Source of the DNA: Candidatus Caldisaccharidevorator malaysiensis
GTDB taxonomy: Bacteria; Armatimonadota; Fervidibacteria; Fervidibacterales; Fervidibacteraceae
Length of the DNA stretch: 58,882 nt
Reading direction: 5' to 3'
Assembly (NCBI GenBank): GCA_025057575.1
Contig: JANXBO010000013.1
Coordinates: forward strand, 1 to 58,882
Below, piece after piece: positions 8,712 through 17,408 of this stretch (positions are counted from its first letter, which is position 1; each line of letters begins with the position of its first letter). The notes under the pieces were generated by a model, which worked only from the letters and a program-made list of their open reading frames with translations, had not been told where the DNA came from and did not search any database. Position numbers and translations under genes: made by a program.

Positions 8712-9548
8712 TTGGTAAAGAAGCAGAAAGGGTCCATTCATGCTGGTCTGTTCCTTTTGGTGACGATCCTCATCGTTCTGGCGGCGGTGGTGATCACCGC
8801 TGGTCGTTTCTGGTGGCTGCCACCCCTGGCATCGGAGCACGGCGCCTGGACGGACCGGCTGTTCGTCGTGACCCTTTTGATCACCGGCATCGTGTTCGTC
8901 TTAGTGCAGATCGCCCTCGCCTATTTCGTTTTCCGACACCGAGACGATCCGGAAAGAAGAGCCGCTTACTTTCACGACAATAAGCCGCTGGAGATAACGT
9001 GGACTCTGGTCCCCGCTGTGATTATGACCTTATTGATCGTCAGCGGGGGGCGCTTATGGTCGCGGATTCACCAGTCGCCTCCAGAGGGAGCCTATGAGGT
9101 AGAGGTATGGGGAGAGCAATTTAAGTGGGCGTTGCGTTACCCTGGAAAAGACGGGCAGTTTGGTCGGACCGACATCCGCCTCATTAACGATACAAACCCT
9201 CTCGGAATTGACACTAAGGACCCCGCCAGTAAGGACGATATCTTTTTCCCTGCCGGAGAGGGGGAACTGCACCTTCCCGTCGGGGAGCCGGTGGTCGTTC
9301 GGCTCCGGTCTAAAGACGTGCTGCACAGTTTCTATGTCCCCGCCTTTCGTGTTAAGCAGGATGCGGTGCCGGGTATGGTGATCAAAACCTGGTTTGTGCC
9401 CACTAAAGAAGGGGAGTTTGAATTGGTGTGCGCGGAACTGTGCGGGCTCGGGCACTACCAGATGCGCGGCATCGTCATCGTGGAGCCGATGGAAAAAGTG
9501 CAAGAATGGCTCTCTCAGCAACAGACGGTAATGGATGTGATTCCGTAA
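8712..9548 (+). CDS. ctaC: Cytochrome c oxidase subunit II
   Basis: Subunit II takes electrons through its binuclear CuA centre and passes them to subunit I. The 278-residue protein has two N-terminal membrane helices (about 12-35 and 50-75) and a periplasmic cupredoxin domain. CuA ligands are visible: the His of L-H-S-F-Y-V-P and the full C-A-E-L-C-G-L-G-H-Y-Q-M box. There is no fused cytochrome c domain, so this is an aa3-type and not a fused caa3-type subunit. The start is TTG at 8712 following GAAGGGA. Subunit I follows after 38 bp. Confidence 0.96.
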   Translation: MVKKQKGSIHAGLFLLVTILIVLAAVVITAGRFWWLPPLASEHGAWTDRLFVVTLLITGIVFVLVQIALAYFVFRHRDDPERRAAYFHDNKPLEITWTLVPAVIMTLLIVSGGRLWSRIHQSPPEGAYEVEVWGEQFKWALRYPGKDGQFGRTDIRLINDTNPLGIDTKDPASKDDIFFPAGEGELHLPVGEPVVVRLRSKDVLHSFYVPAFRVKQDAVPGMVIKTWFVPTKEGEFELVCAELCGLGHYQMRGIVIVEPMEKVQEWLSQQQTVMDVIP

Positions 9549-9586
9549 ACAAGAGGACTATTGAGCATAAAAGGGAGTAGTTAAGG

Positions 9587-11374
9587 ATGGTTAGAGAAAC
9601 AACTACTGAGGTGCACCATCACAAAGAAACCTTTCTGACTCGCTACATCTTCAGTATGGACCACAAAGTCATCGCCATCCAATATCTGATAACGGCGCTG
9701 GCGATGGGCTTCATCGGTCTCTTCTTATCGTGGCTGATGAGGATTCAACTGGGTTGGTCGGGAAGACAGTTCCCCTTTTTGAGCCGCCTGTTTCCTGGCG
9801 GTGTGGAAGAAGGGATTATCAAACCCGAATTTTATCTTGCTATGGTTACGATGCACGGGACGATAATGATCTTCTTTTTCATCACGGCAGCTCTGGTAGG
9901 TGGTTTTGGTAACTTCCTCATTCCCTTACAAATTGGGGCAAGGGATATGGCGTTCCCGTTCCTCAATATGCTCAGTTACTGGGTCTTTCTGGCATCGTGC
10001 ATCGTTTTGGTCGTTTCGTTTTTCGTAACGGGCGGTCCCGCAGCAGCCGGATGGACTGCTTATCCACCCTTAAGCGGCGTCGCCGAGGCGATTCCTGGTT
10101 CCGGTCTCGGTCAGACCCTTTGGCTTCTTTCTCTTGCCCTGTTTATCGCCTCTTCTCTGTTTGGTTCCCTGAACTACATCACCACCACCCTCAACCTGCG
10201 AACAAAAGGGCTTTCAATGGGACGCCTTCCTCTGACGGTCTGGGCTTTATTTATCACGGCGATCTTGGGGCTTCTCTCATTTCCCGTCCTTCTGGCCGCT
10301 GCCATTATGCTCTTGTTTGACCGCCATTTGGGGACCAGCTTCTTCTTGCCGCGTCTGTTTATCGCCGGTCATCAGGCGGGCGGCGAGGGGGGCAACCCGA
10401 TTCTCTGGCAGCATTTGTTCTGGTTCCTCGGTCATCCCGAGGTCTACATCGCTATCCTTCCCGCAATGGGGATCACCTCAGAGGTATTGGCAACTTGCTG
10501 TCGCAAACCTATCTTCGGTTACAAGGCTATGGTTTTGTCCCTTTTGGCGATCGCCTTTCTCAGTTTCATCGTTTGGGGTCACCATATGTTCGTTAGCGGG
10601 ATGAATCCCCTTTTGGGAACCGCTTTTATGACCACAACTCTTTTGATTGCGGTCCCATCCGCTGTCAAGACCTTCAACTGGCTGGCGACCATATGGGGTG
10701 GTAACATCAAATTTACAGCAGCCGCTCTTTTCGCCATCGGCTTCGTTTCCGTTTTCACGACAGGAGGTCTGACCGGTATTTTCCTCGGCAACCCACCCGT
10801 TGACATTCAGTTACACGACACCTATTTCGTTGTCGCCCATTTTCACTTCGTTATGGGAACGGCTGCCGTTTTCGGGATTTTTGCAGGGATCTATCACTGG
10901 TTCCCCAAGATGTTCGGGCGAATGATGAACGAACCTTTGGCAAAAGCCCACTTTTGGTTGACTTTTATCGGGGTGTATCTGATCTTCTTCCCGATGCACT
11001 ACCTGGGCATTTCCGGCGTTCCCCGACGCTTTTATGACTTCGCTAACTATGACTTTATCCCCCCTTCAGTATCAGGAGTGAATATCTTTATCTCCATTGC
11101 AGCCTTAATTGTGGGGGCGGCACAGATTCTTTTCCTTGTGAATTTCGTCTGGTCCCTTTGGAAGGGTCCTAAAGCCGAAAAGAATCCGTGGAAAGCCACG
11201 ACCCTTGAATGGCAGGCGGAAAGCCCTCCGCCGCACGGCAACTGGGGTCCCCAATTGCCAACCGTTTACCGTTGGGCTTACGACTACAGCAGACCCGACG
11301 CGACCGAGGACTTTGTTCCCCAAACCGTTCCCGTTGTCGGAGCACCAGCAGGAACAGACGGAGGAAAGCATTGA
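9587..11374 (+). CDS. ctaD: Cytochrome c oxidase subunit I (A-type heme-copper oxidase)
   Basis: This is the catalytic 595-residue subunit that reduces O2 to water and pumps protons. Key elements are the low-spin heme ligands in V-T-M-H-G-T and A-H-F-H-F-V-M-G, the CuB ligands in L-G-H-P-E-V-Y and W-G-H-H-M-F, the glutamate of G-H-P-E-V-Y that marks the A1 subfamily D-channel, and the K-channel lysine in S-A-V-K-T-F-N-W. About 12 membrane helices are present, plus a short hydrophilic C-terminus. The ATG at 9587 follows AAGGGAG. It lies in the expected order between subunit II and heme A synthesis genes. Confidence 0.98.
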   Translation: MVRETTTEVHHHKETFLTRYIFSMDHKVIAIQYLITALAMGFIGLFLSWLMRIQLGWSGRQFPFLSRLFPGGVEEGIIKPEFYLAMVTMHGTIMIFFFITAALVGGFGNFLIPLQIGARDMAFPFLNMLSYWVFLASCIVLVVSFFVTGGPAAAGWTAYPPLSGVAEAIPGSGLGQTLWLLSLALFIASSLFGSLNYITTTLNLRTKGLSMGRLPLTVWALFITAILGLLSFPVLLAAAIMLLFDRHLGTSFFLPRLFIAGHQAGGEGGNPILWQHLFWFLGHPEVYIAILPAMGITSEVLATCCRKPIFGYKAMVLSLLAIAFLSFIVWGHHMFVSGMNPLLGTAFMTTTLLIAVPSAVKTFNWLATIWGGNIKFTAAALFAIGFVSVFTTGGLTGIFLGNPPVDIQLHDTYFVVAHFHFVMGTAAVFGIFAGIYHWFPKMFGRMMNEPLAKAHFWLTFIGVYLIFFPMHYLGISGVPRRFYDFANYDFIPPSVSGVNIFISIAALIVGAAQILFLVNFVWSLWKGPKAEKNPWKATTLEWQAESPPPHGNWGPQLPTVYRWAYDYSRPDATEDFVPQTVPVVGAPAGTDGGKH

Positions 11375-11407
11375 TTGGAGGCTTTTCGGAGAAGTCCCGT
11401 CTGAAAG

Positions 11408-12514
11408 ATGAGGGAAAATAGTGTGGAAGCGAGTCTGGTGCACGGGTCCTCTTCACCACAGGGAGTGATGCGACCAAAGCAAAACAGTGGTCTTCGGTTT
11501 GTCAGCCTTCTGGCAGCCGCAATGTCTGTCCTTTTGATCGGTGCCGGTGCGTTGGTCACCACGACAGGCTCCGGTGACGCTATCCCCGATTGGCCCCTCT
11601 CCTATCAGCGGCTGATACCCCCTTATTTAGCAGGGGGTGTGTTATACGAATGGTCGCATCGTGTCATCGCGGGTTTAACCGGTCTGACCGTTTTGATCCT
11701 GACGGTTCTGGTATGGTGGTGGCGGGCACCTTTCTCTTGGAGGTTTCTGACCACTCTGGCGCTGATCGGTATCTTGATCCAAGCTGTTCTCGGAGGATTG
11801 AGGGTTCTCTTTGTTTCCGACGAACAGATTCAGAGCCGGTTGTCGCTCGTCCTTCCCGTTCACGATCCTGAGTCGGGGCGGATCGTCCTTGCCATCGGTC
11901 ACGCCGTTCTGGCTCAGTTAGTGTTGTCACTGGTTTTTTCTACAGCCGTTTTGATCTGGGGAAGACCTGAACCCATACCGTCCAGCATTCTGCGCCCCCT
12001 TCTCGTGTTGTCTTTCACTCTTATGATATTGATGGTTGTTCAACTTCTTTTGGGAGCCCTCATCCGCCATCTTAAGGCAGGTTTGATCATTCCCGATTTT
12101 CCGACCACCTTTGGTCGCTGGATCCCGCCAATTTTTTCGCTACCCTATGAGCCAACGAACCCGGAAAGGATGACCTATAGCGAGTTCGCTTTTAAAGTGT
12201 TCGTGCATTTAGCTCATCGGTTCAACGCCATCCTTGTTCTGGCGGTTGCGATTGGCTTAGTCCTTTTTACCCGACGACATCTTCCCAGTCGCCATACCTT
12301 TAGACTTTTCAGTAAATCACTTTCTCATACCCTCTTGCTGCAAATCATTTTGGGCGGCTTCGTCATTTGGACCGGTCTGAATCTTCTCATTACGATCCTA
12401 CACACGGTGATTGGTGCTCTGGCTTTGGGCTTAAGCGCTGCTGCCGTAACTCTTCTCTTGACTTCCCGGCAGTCGGTGAATGCCCTAAGGTTAGGGGTTA
12501 GGGGAGTGGTCTAA
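11408..12514 (+). CDS. ctaA: Heme A synthase (CtaA/Cox15 family)
   Basis: Heme A synthase oxidises the C8 methyl of heme O to a formyl group for the aa3 oxidase. The protein has two four-helix halves with heme-ligand histidines in E-W-S-H-R-V and I-G-H-A-V in the first half and L-A-H-R-F-N and L-H-T-V-I-G in the second. It contains no cysteines, unlike the Bacillus type with its extracellular Cys pair. The upstream ATG at 11408 gives 368 residues; alternative starts at GTG 11465 or ATG 11468 would remove about 20 hydrophilic residues. Its stop overlaps the ctaB start by one base. Confidence 0.93.
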   Translation: MRENSVEASLVHGSSSPQGVMRPKQNSGLRFVSLLAAAMSVLLIGAGALVTTTGSGDAIPDWPLSYQRLIPPYLAGGVLYEWSHRVIAGLTGLTVLILTVLVWWWRAPFSWRFLTTLALIGILIQAVLGGLRVLFVSDEQIQSRLSLVLPVHDPESGRIVLAIGHAVLAQLVLSLVFSTAVLIWGRPEPIPSSILRPLLVLSFTLMILMVVQLLLGALIRHLKAGLIIPDFPTTFGRWIPPIFSLPYEPTNPERMTYSEFAFKVFVHLAHRFNAILVLAVAIGLVLFTRRHLPSRHTFRLFSKSLSHTLLLQIILGGFVIWTGLNLLITILHTVIGALALGLSAAAVTLLLTSRQSVNALRLGVRGVV

Positions 12515-13419
12515 TGAATGTGATCAAGGAGATGCCTTTGTTCTTGACAGAAAGGGCGATTACTGTTTACCTGCGGCGCCTCAAGGACTATTGCGAACTG
12601 ACCAAGCCCCGCCTTTCTGCTTTGGTAGTATTTACGGGCGCAATGGGATACTTAATGGCAACCCAGTTCCCCATTTCAGTCTGGGATTTTGTCGTAACCT
12701 TGATCGGGATCTACCTAATCGTCGGCGGTGCCAATGGACTCAATCAGGTGTGGGAACGAGACAGAGACCGACTGATGGAACGGACTCGCCATCGTCCCCT
12801 GCCGTCGGGCAGGATTGTCCCATTGGAAGGCACTGTCGTGTCCTTAATAATGGCAATTTTGGGATGGGTCCTTTTAGTTGCGACTTCTGCTTATGGTCTT
12901 GCCGGCTGGGTAGCGTTGGCGGCTTTATTGATTTACGTTTTGTGCTATACCCCAATGAAAACCCGAACTTGGCTCTGCACCTTTGTGGGGGCATTGGCAG
13001 GCGCATCGCCGCCAGTGATCGGCTGGTTTGCCGGAGGCGGGGGACTAACTTTTGTCCCCTTAATCCTCTTTGTCCTGCAATATCTTTGGCAACTGCCCCA
13101 CTTTTGGTCCATCGGGCATCGGTATCGTGATGAGTATAAAAAAGCGGGATTTCGGGTGATGCCCGAAGAGGGGACAGCGGCAATTAGTGTGGCGACTTTA
13201 TCTTCGTCTCTTTTCTTGATCCTGTTTGCCACGACCCTGCTTAAGGTTCAGCCATCGCTGTTAATTTTTCTTGTTGGCTTGCTGCTCAATGGTTGGCTAC
13301 TTTTTGCGGCGACACGCTTTGCCTTGAAGAGTTCCGACGCTACGGCGAAGGGGCTTCTGATGACGGTGGATTGTTGGTTGCCGGCTTTTCTCATCCTTTT
13401 GGTCATAGTCGGTCTATAG
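12514..13419 (+). CDS. ctaB: Protoheme IX farnesyltransferase (heme O synthase)
   Basis: This UbiA-superfamily enzyme of 301 residues transfers a farnesyl group to heme B, making heme O, the substrate of CtaA. The first prenyl-diphosphate/Mg motif is N-Q-V-W-E-R-D-R-D, followed by the family signature R-T-R-H-R-P-L-P-S-G-R. About eight or nine membrane helices are visible. It starts at ATG 12514, sharing one base with the ctaA stop, so the two are translationally coupled. The pairing with ctaA and the oxidase genes makes the function clear. Confidence 0.96.
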   Translation: MNVIKEMPLFLTERAITVYLRRLKDYCELTKPRLSALVVFTGAMGYLMATQFPISVWDFVVTLIGIYLIVGGANGLNQVWERDRDRLMERTRHRPLPSGRIVPLEGTVVSLIMAILGWVLLVATSAYGLAGWVALAALLIYVLCYTPMKTRTWLCTFVGALAGASPPVIGWFAGGGGLTFVPLILFVLQYLWQLPHFWSIGHRYRDEYKKAGFRVMPEEGTAAISVATLSSSLFLILFATTLLKVQPSLLIFLVGLLLNGWLLFAATRFALKSSDATAKGLLMTVDCWLPAFLILLVIVGL

Positions 13420-13437
13420 TGTTCCATCACAAGGCTG

Positions 13438-14079
13438 GTGAAAAGGATGTCAGTAATAACCGAGAAAGTGAGAGGGAGAGGGCCAGACAGTGACATCGGT
13501 CGAGGTGATGATGGCTGGGGTGACAGTGGGGAGTGGCGGACCTTGCCGTTGCCAACAGCACAGTTGGGATTGTGGCTTTTTTTGGGTGCGCTCGCGATGT
13601 TTTTCGCAGCATTTATCAGTGCCTATCTGGTGCGCCTTCCGTCGCCTGATTGGCGGTCCTTTACTAAGCCTCCCGTCCTTTGGTTCAACACAGCCGTTTT
13701 GATTCTCAGCAGTATTTTCCTGCACGCTTCTCAGATTCAAATTCGGAAGGATAACCATAAGACTTTCCTCATCTGGCTTTTGCTCGGGACTTTTTTCGGC
13801 TTGGTGTTTTTAGGGGGACAATGGATAGCGTGGCTCACGTTGCAGAGACAGGGGGTTTATCTTCCAACCAACCCATCAAGTAGTTTCTTTTATGTATTGA
13901 CGGGCGCTCACGGGGTTCACCTACTCGGAGGTCTCATCCTCTTGACACTTGTCTGCTTGAGGGCTTTGAGAGGAAAGAGTCTCCATTTTGTCGCCTCAAC
14001 CCTCGGACTGACAACAACTTACTGGCACTTTCTGACCGTAGTTTGGCTGGCACTGTTTGGTGTTTTATTGATCGGATGA
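13438..14079 (+). CDS. Cytochrome c oxidase subunit III-like protein (copy 1)
   Basis: This 213-residue membrane protein belongs to the heme-copper oxidase subunit III family. It has five helices in the short bacterial form and the signatures L-G-L-W-L-F-L-G, T-G-A-H-G-V-H-L-L-G-G and Y-W-H-F-L-T-V-V-W. The first 35 residues are hydrophilic. The start is GTG 13438 or ATG 13447. A second subunit III gene follows directly, so the oxidase either has two different subunit III-like proteins or one plays an assembly role. The family assignment is firm. Confidence 0.88.
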   Translation: MKRMSVITEKVRGRGPDSDIGRGDDGWGDSGEWRTLPLPTAQLGLWLFLGALAMFFAAFISAYLVRLPSPDWRSFTKPPVLWFNTAVLILSSIFLHASQIQIRKDNHKTFLIWLLLGTFFGLVFLGGQWIAWLTLQRQGVYLPTNPSSSFFYVLTGAHGVHLLGGLILLTLVCLRALRGKSLHFVASTLGLTTTYWHFLTVVWLALFGVLLIG

Positions 14080-14134
14080 CGATGAGGTCTTAATAGCATC
14101 TGTCAAAAAGATTAATTGTGGAGGTATAAAAGGA

Positions 14135-14779
14135 ATGAAGGCAGAGGAGACACTGCAGGCCGCCTGGTCGGGGGGACGATCCCCCTTTGCGGTCAGTTGG
14201 GGAAAATTGATGATGTGGCTGTTCATCCTTTCCGATGCCTTTACCTTTGGGGGTCTCTTGGCGGGCTATGGTGCCCTGAGAGCCAGCAGCCCGACCTGGC
14301 CCGACGCTTCCAAAGTTTTTGCCCTCCATATCGGCGGACAGGATTTTCCCCTTTTACTGATTGCGATAATGACTTTCATTCTTATCTGCAGCAGTGGGAC
14401 GATGGCGCTGGCGGTTCATTCGGGCTATAGCCGCGATAAAAAGCGAACCGTTCTGTATTTGGTTGCGACTATTTTATTGGGGCTGACCTTCCTAGGTTGC
14501 CAAGCATATGAGTGGAGCAAGTTGATCGGGGAGGGATATCGGTTATGGCATACACCCGGCGGACCTCCCCAATTCGGCGCCTGCTTTTTTACCATAACAG
14601 GATTCCATGGTAGCCACGTTCTGTCCGGGGTTATCTATTTGGCTGTCATCGCCGTTCGGGCTGGGCGAGGCATTTATGACCAAAGGGGTTCCTATGAAGG
14701 TGTTGAAAATGCTGGTCTCTACTGGCACTTTGTTGATTTGGTTTGGGTGTTCATTTTTACCTTCTTTTATCTTTTTTAA
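14135..14779 (+). CDS. ctaE: Cytochrome c oxidase subunit III (copy 2)
   Basis: This is a second, more canonical subunit III of 214 residues. It has M-W-L-F-I-L-S-D-A-F in the first helix, F-H-G-S-H-V-L-S-G in the fourth and Y-W-H-F-V-D-L-V-W-V in the last. Acidic residues E and D in these helices match those that hold lipids and protect the D-channel entry in aa3 oxidases. It starts at ATG 14135 after GGAGG and is separated by only 8 bp from subunit IV. It is clearly diverged from copy 1, so this is an old duplication and not a recent one. Confidence 0.93.
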   Translation: MKAEETLQAAWSGGRSPFAVSWGKLMMWLFILSDAFTFGGLLAGYGALRASSPTWPDASKVFALHIGGQDFPLLLIAIMTFILICSSGTMALAVHSGYSRDKKRTVLYLVATILLGLTFLGCQAYEWSKLIGEGYRLWHTPGGPPQFGACFFTITGFHGSHVLSGVIYLAVIAVRAGRGIYDQRGSYEGVENAGLYWHFVDLVWVFIFTFFYLF

Positions 14780-14787
14780 CCTAAGAA

Positions 14788-15138
14788 ATGTCAAAGGAGG
14801 TTGATGAGGTGGCTCACGAAGCCGAAATGGCAGAAGGATCCAGCAAGCCCCATCCTCCTGTGAAAATCTACTTGCAGGTTCTGTTCCTTCTCTTTTTGCT
14901 CAGCACGGTCGCTTATTTCATTGACCTGATGCAAATGGCGATGGTGATAAAAGCATTGTTGCTGATCAGCATCGCATTGATGAAAGCAGGGCTCATCGCG
15001 GGCTACTTTATGCATCTTCGTTTTGAAAGAATCACCTTAGTCTATGTTTTGGTGGCACCGCTGATTCTTTTAATTGGGCTGGTTGCTGCCGTGATGCCGG
15101 ATGGGCGAAGCGTGTTGTTGTCCCGTTTGGGTTTATGA
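14788..15138 (+). CDS. ctaF: Cytochrome c oxidase subunit IV (small, prokaryotic type)
   Basis: This 116-residue protein has a hydrophilic N-terminus of about 30 residues, then three membrane helices. The family signature is K-A-G-L-I-A-G-Y-F-M-H-L preceding a short basic turn, as in CtaF/CyoD. It is a non-catalytic stabilising subunit of the oxidase. The ATG lies 8 bp after the subunit III stop. A good AAAGGAGG lies inside the first codons, ahead of the in-frame GTG at 14809, so a shorter product starting there is possible. Confidence 0.85.
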   Translation: MSKEVDEVAHEAEMAEGSSKPHPPVKIYLQVLFLLFLLSTVAYFIDLMQMAMVIKALLLISIALMKAGLIAGYFMHLRFERITLVYVLVAPLILLIGLVAAVMPDGRSVLLSRLGL

Positions 15139-15165
15139 TGAGAGACAGACGGGAGGCGGCAAACA

Positions 15166-15450
15166 ATGGTTTTGATCCTTAAGAAAATCTTTTCGGTATC
15201 GGTTCTGGTCGCACTGATCGGCGGTGTGGCAGCGGCACAGTGTGCTCTGTGTAAGTCGGCGGTGGTATCGTCAGGAGATGCTGATCTGATAAAAGGGCTT
15301 CAGATGGGGATCGGTCTCCTTCTGGTGACTCCCTATGCTGTGGTCGGCACGATTGCTTTCTTTATCTACCGAGCCGTCAAAGCGAACGGTGCGGGACAGC
15401 GTCGGGATGGACATGGTCGCGACTTATACCGGGCTTATTCAGCCAACTAA
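15166..15450 (+). CDS. Small CxxC membrane protein associated with the oxidase cluster
   Basis: I do not recognise a named family with certainty. The 94-residue product begins with a hydrophobic signal-like helix, then A-Q-C-A-L-C-K just outside the membrane, a short loop, a second helix (about residues 48-70) with G-L-Q-M-G-I-G-L-L, and a basic hydrophilic tail. Proteins of this shape, with a CxxC after a signal and a G-L-x-x-G helix, recur next to oxidase genes in other phyla. The CxxC facing the periplasm and the position just before Sco suggest a part in copper or thiol handling during oxidase assembly. That role is inference. Confidence 0.6.
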   Translation: MVLILKKIFSVSVLVALIGGVAAAQCALCKSAVVSSGDADLIKGLQMGIGLLLVTPYAVVGTIAFFIYRAVKANGAGQRRDGHGRDLYRAYSAN

Positions 15451-15504
15451 TCAATTTGGTCAATAAGTGTCCATTGGGGAAGTGTCCATCAGGGAGGGGA
15501 AACG

Positions 15505-16116
15505 ATGCGATCGCTCGCCAGAATCCTTGCGGAGGGGTTTGCAATTGTCCTCGTGCTGGCGGTGATCGGATCGGTCCTTTACCTTTGGCTGCGTCGCCAC
15601 GATACCGACTTGCCTGTTTATTGGAAGGTCCCCGATTTTCAGTTAATTGCTGACAGCGGGAAGCCTTTGTCTTTATCCGACTTGATGGGCAAAGTGTGGG
15701 TTGCCGAATTCTTTTTTGCTTCCTGTGCGGGTATTTGTCTGGAAATGAATAAAAATATGATGAAAGTGCAAAAGTCTTTTTCTGACCGTCCTGACTTTCA
15801 GATTGTGAGTTTTACCGTGGATCCTCAAACGGATACACCAGAGATTCTCAGGCTCTATCGAAAGAACTACGATGCTATAGAGGGAAAGTGGCATTTCGTG
15901 ACCGGGGACAAGAAGAAGATTTATCGTCTCGCCCGCTACGGCTTCAAAATAGCGGTATCAGAAGTTCCTCCAAAGGAGGAAGGCGGACCGAGAGATTTCA
16001 TCCACAGTGATCGTTTTATCCTGGTAGATCGTTTTGGTCGGATTAGAGGTTTTTATAATGGGACGGATGCTAAGGACGTTCAGCAATTGATCCAAGATAT
16101 TGAGAAACTGCTGTGA
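15505..16116 (+). CDS. Sco1/SenC family copper chaperone
   Basis: This 203-residue protein has an N-terminal membrane anchor and a periplasmic thioredoxin fold. The copper ligands are the two cysteines of S-C-A-G-I-C (C-x3-C) and the distal histidine in F-I-H-S-D-R-F. The following V-D-P-Q-T-D-T-P-E segment is characteristic of Sco proteins. Sco matures the CuA site of subunit II. The start is ATG 15505 after GGGAGGGGA. It belongs to the respiratory gene run. Confidence 0.94.
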   Translation: MRSLARILAEGFAIVLVLAVIGSVLYLWLRRHDTDLPVYWKVPDFQLIADSGKPLSLSDLMGKVWVAEFFFASCAGICLEMNKNMMKVQKSFSDRPDFQIVSFTVDPQTDTPEILRLYRKNYDAIEGKWHFVTGDKKKIYRLARYGFKIAVSEVPPKEEGGPRDFIHSDRFILVDRFGRIRGFYNGTDAKDVQQLIQDIEKLL

Positions 16117-16143
16117 TGTTAAAGTCCAGGATTTAGTTAGGCG

Positions 16144-16572
16144 ATGCACGGCTGGGCAACGATCAACGCAGGGCTTAATTTGTGCAGTGCCATCTTAGCA
16201 TTGGCTGGATTTTTTTGGATCCGGAGGGGTCAGGTCAACCGGCACCGTCTCTTTATGCTGGGCGCCTTCTTGGCATCAGCAGCTTTTTTCATCAGTTACG
16301 TAATTTATCATAGCATGGTCGGTGCCACCCCCTTTCCTGGGCAAGGGATCTGGAGACCTGTTTATTTCTTTATTTTGATCTCTCATACTTTGCTGGCGTG
16401 TGGGGTCGTCCCGTTAGTGCTGGTGAGTCTTTTTCGCGCTCTTCGACAGGATTTTTCCCGCCATCGGAAGATCGCGCGGTGGGCGTTGCCCATCTGGATT
16501 TATGTGTCGGTGACAGGAGTGATCATTTACGTAATGCTGTATCACCTTTTCAGTGCTTCTACTAAGAGATAG
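16144..16572 (+). CDS. DUF420 family membrane protein (CtaM-like oxidase assembly factor)
   Basis: This 142-residue protein has four membrane helices with conserved histidines between them (N-R-H-R-L-F-M, V-I-Y-H-S, I-S-H-T-L-L-A, R-H-R-K-I-A-R-W). These are diagnostic for DUF420/YozB. In Staphylococcus the homologue CtaM is needed for active aa3-type oxidase. It directly follows Sco and precedes hemQ, which fits an assembly role. The start at ATG 16144 is 27 bp after the Sco stop. Confidence 0.88.
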   Translation: MHGWATINAGLNLCSAILALAGFFWIRRGQVNRHRLFMLGAFLASAAFFISYVIYHSMVGATPFPGQGIWRPVYFFILISHTLLACGVVPLVLVSLFRALRQDFSRHRKIARWALPIWIYVSVTGVIIYVMLYHLFSASTKR

Positions 16573-16588
16573 AGTCAGGAGGTGCGCA

Positions 16589-17389
16589 ATGGAAACAAAA
16601 GTGACGACAAAACCTTGGGCATCCTATTGGGAGCGCCTGGCTAATTTGGAAAGACCTCGCCTTCCCAAAAACATTCACAAAAGCACCGATCGGTTGGTGT
16701 TCTGCTATCAGTTCTACAAGGTGGAAAGGGACTGGTGGCTTCTTGACGAAAAAGAGCGAGAGCGAGCGAAAGAGGACTTACAGGAATTGATTACCGCTTT
16801 TGACGCCCATTTGATCATTCGTCCCTATTCCACCTTGGGATTGAAATCGGGCACGGACTTTCTTCTTTGGATCATCTCTCGTGATTTGGTAGGAGTGGAA
16901 GCGTTCGCAGCAGCCCTTCAGCACTCCTTTGTGGGTCCCTACATAACCCGACCTTATACCTATTTGACCCTAACGCGCCCATCGGTCTATTTACGACATT
17001 CTGCCGCTGCTTATGAAGAAGATAATGGGGAGTTGGAGGAGGACAAGGAAGGTCCTGTCTTTACAGGGGAGGCGCCTTACCTTTTCATTTACCCCTTCAC
17101 CAAGACCCATCAGTGGTATCAACTTCCGTACCAAGAGAGAAAAGAGATGATGTGGGAACACTTCCGGATCGGTCATCAGTTTTCTGGGGTGCGCACTTAC
17201 ACCAGTTACTCAATGGGGCTGGATGACTATGAGTTCGTGGTGGCTTTTGAAGGATCGGATCCCTATGAATTTCAGTCGTTGGTGATGAAGTTGCGGGAAG
17301 CAAAGGCGAGACCCTTCACCCAAGTGGACATTCCGATTTTCACCTGCATTAGACGGGACATAAGAGAATTGATAGAAACGGTCCTGTGA
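16589..17389 (+). CDS. chdC: Coproheme decarboxylase HemQ/ChdC (chlorite dismutase family)
   Basis: ChdC converts iron-coproporphyrin to protoheme in the coproporphyrin-dependent heme pathway. The catalytic tyrosine and lysine lie in Y-P-F-T-K, matching Tyr145 and Lys149 of the S. aureus enzyme. The proximal heme histidine is in W-E-H-F-R-I-G, 23 residues after that tyrosine. The C-terminal G-L-D-D-Y-E-F-V-V segment is typical. An upstream in-frame start exists at 16553, but AGGAGGTGC at 16577-16585 points to ATG 16589 (266 residues). A short acidic insertion (about residues 135-155) is not usual. It closes the respiratory run and supplies heme for it. Confidence 0.9.
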   Translation: METKVTTKPWASYWERLANLERPRLPKNIHKSTDRLVFCYQFYKVERDWWLLDEKERERAKEDLQELITAFDAHLIIRPYSTLGLKSGTDFLLWIISRDLVGVEAFAAALQHSFVGPYITRPYTYLTLTRPSVYLRHSAAAYEEDNGELEEDKEGPVFTGEAPYLFIYPFTKTHQWYQLPYQERKEMMWEHFRIGHQFSGVRTYTSYSMGLDDYEFVVAFEGSDPYEFQSLVMKLREAKARPFTQVDIPIFTCIRRDIRELIETVL

Positions 17390-17408
17390 CAATCATCCGA
17401 TTATCCGA

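Noticed and set aside
12489..12504. Telomere-like GGTTAGGGG repeats
   Set aside because: There are only two copies, and they lie inside the ctaA coding end.
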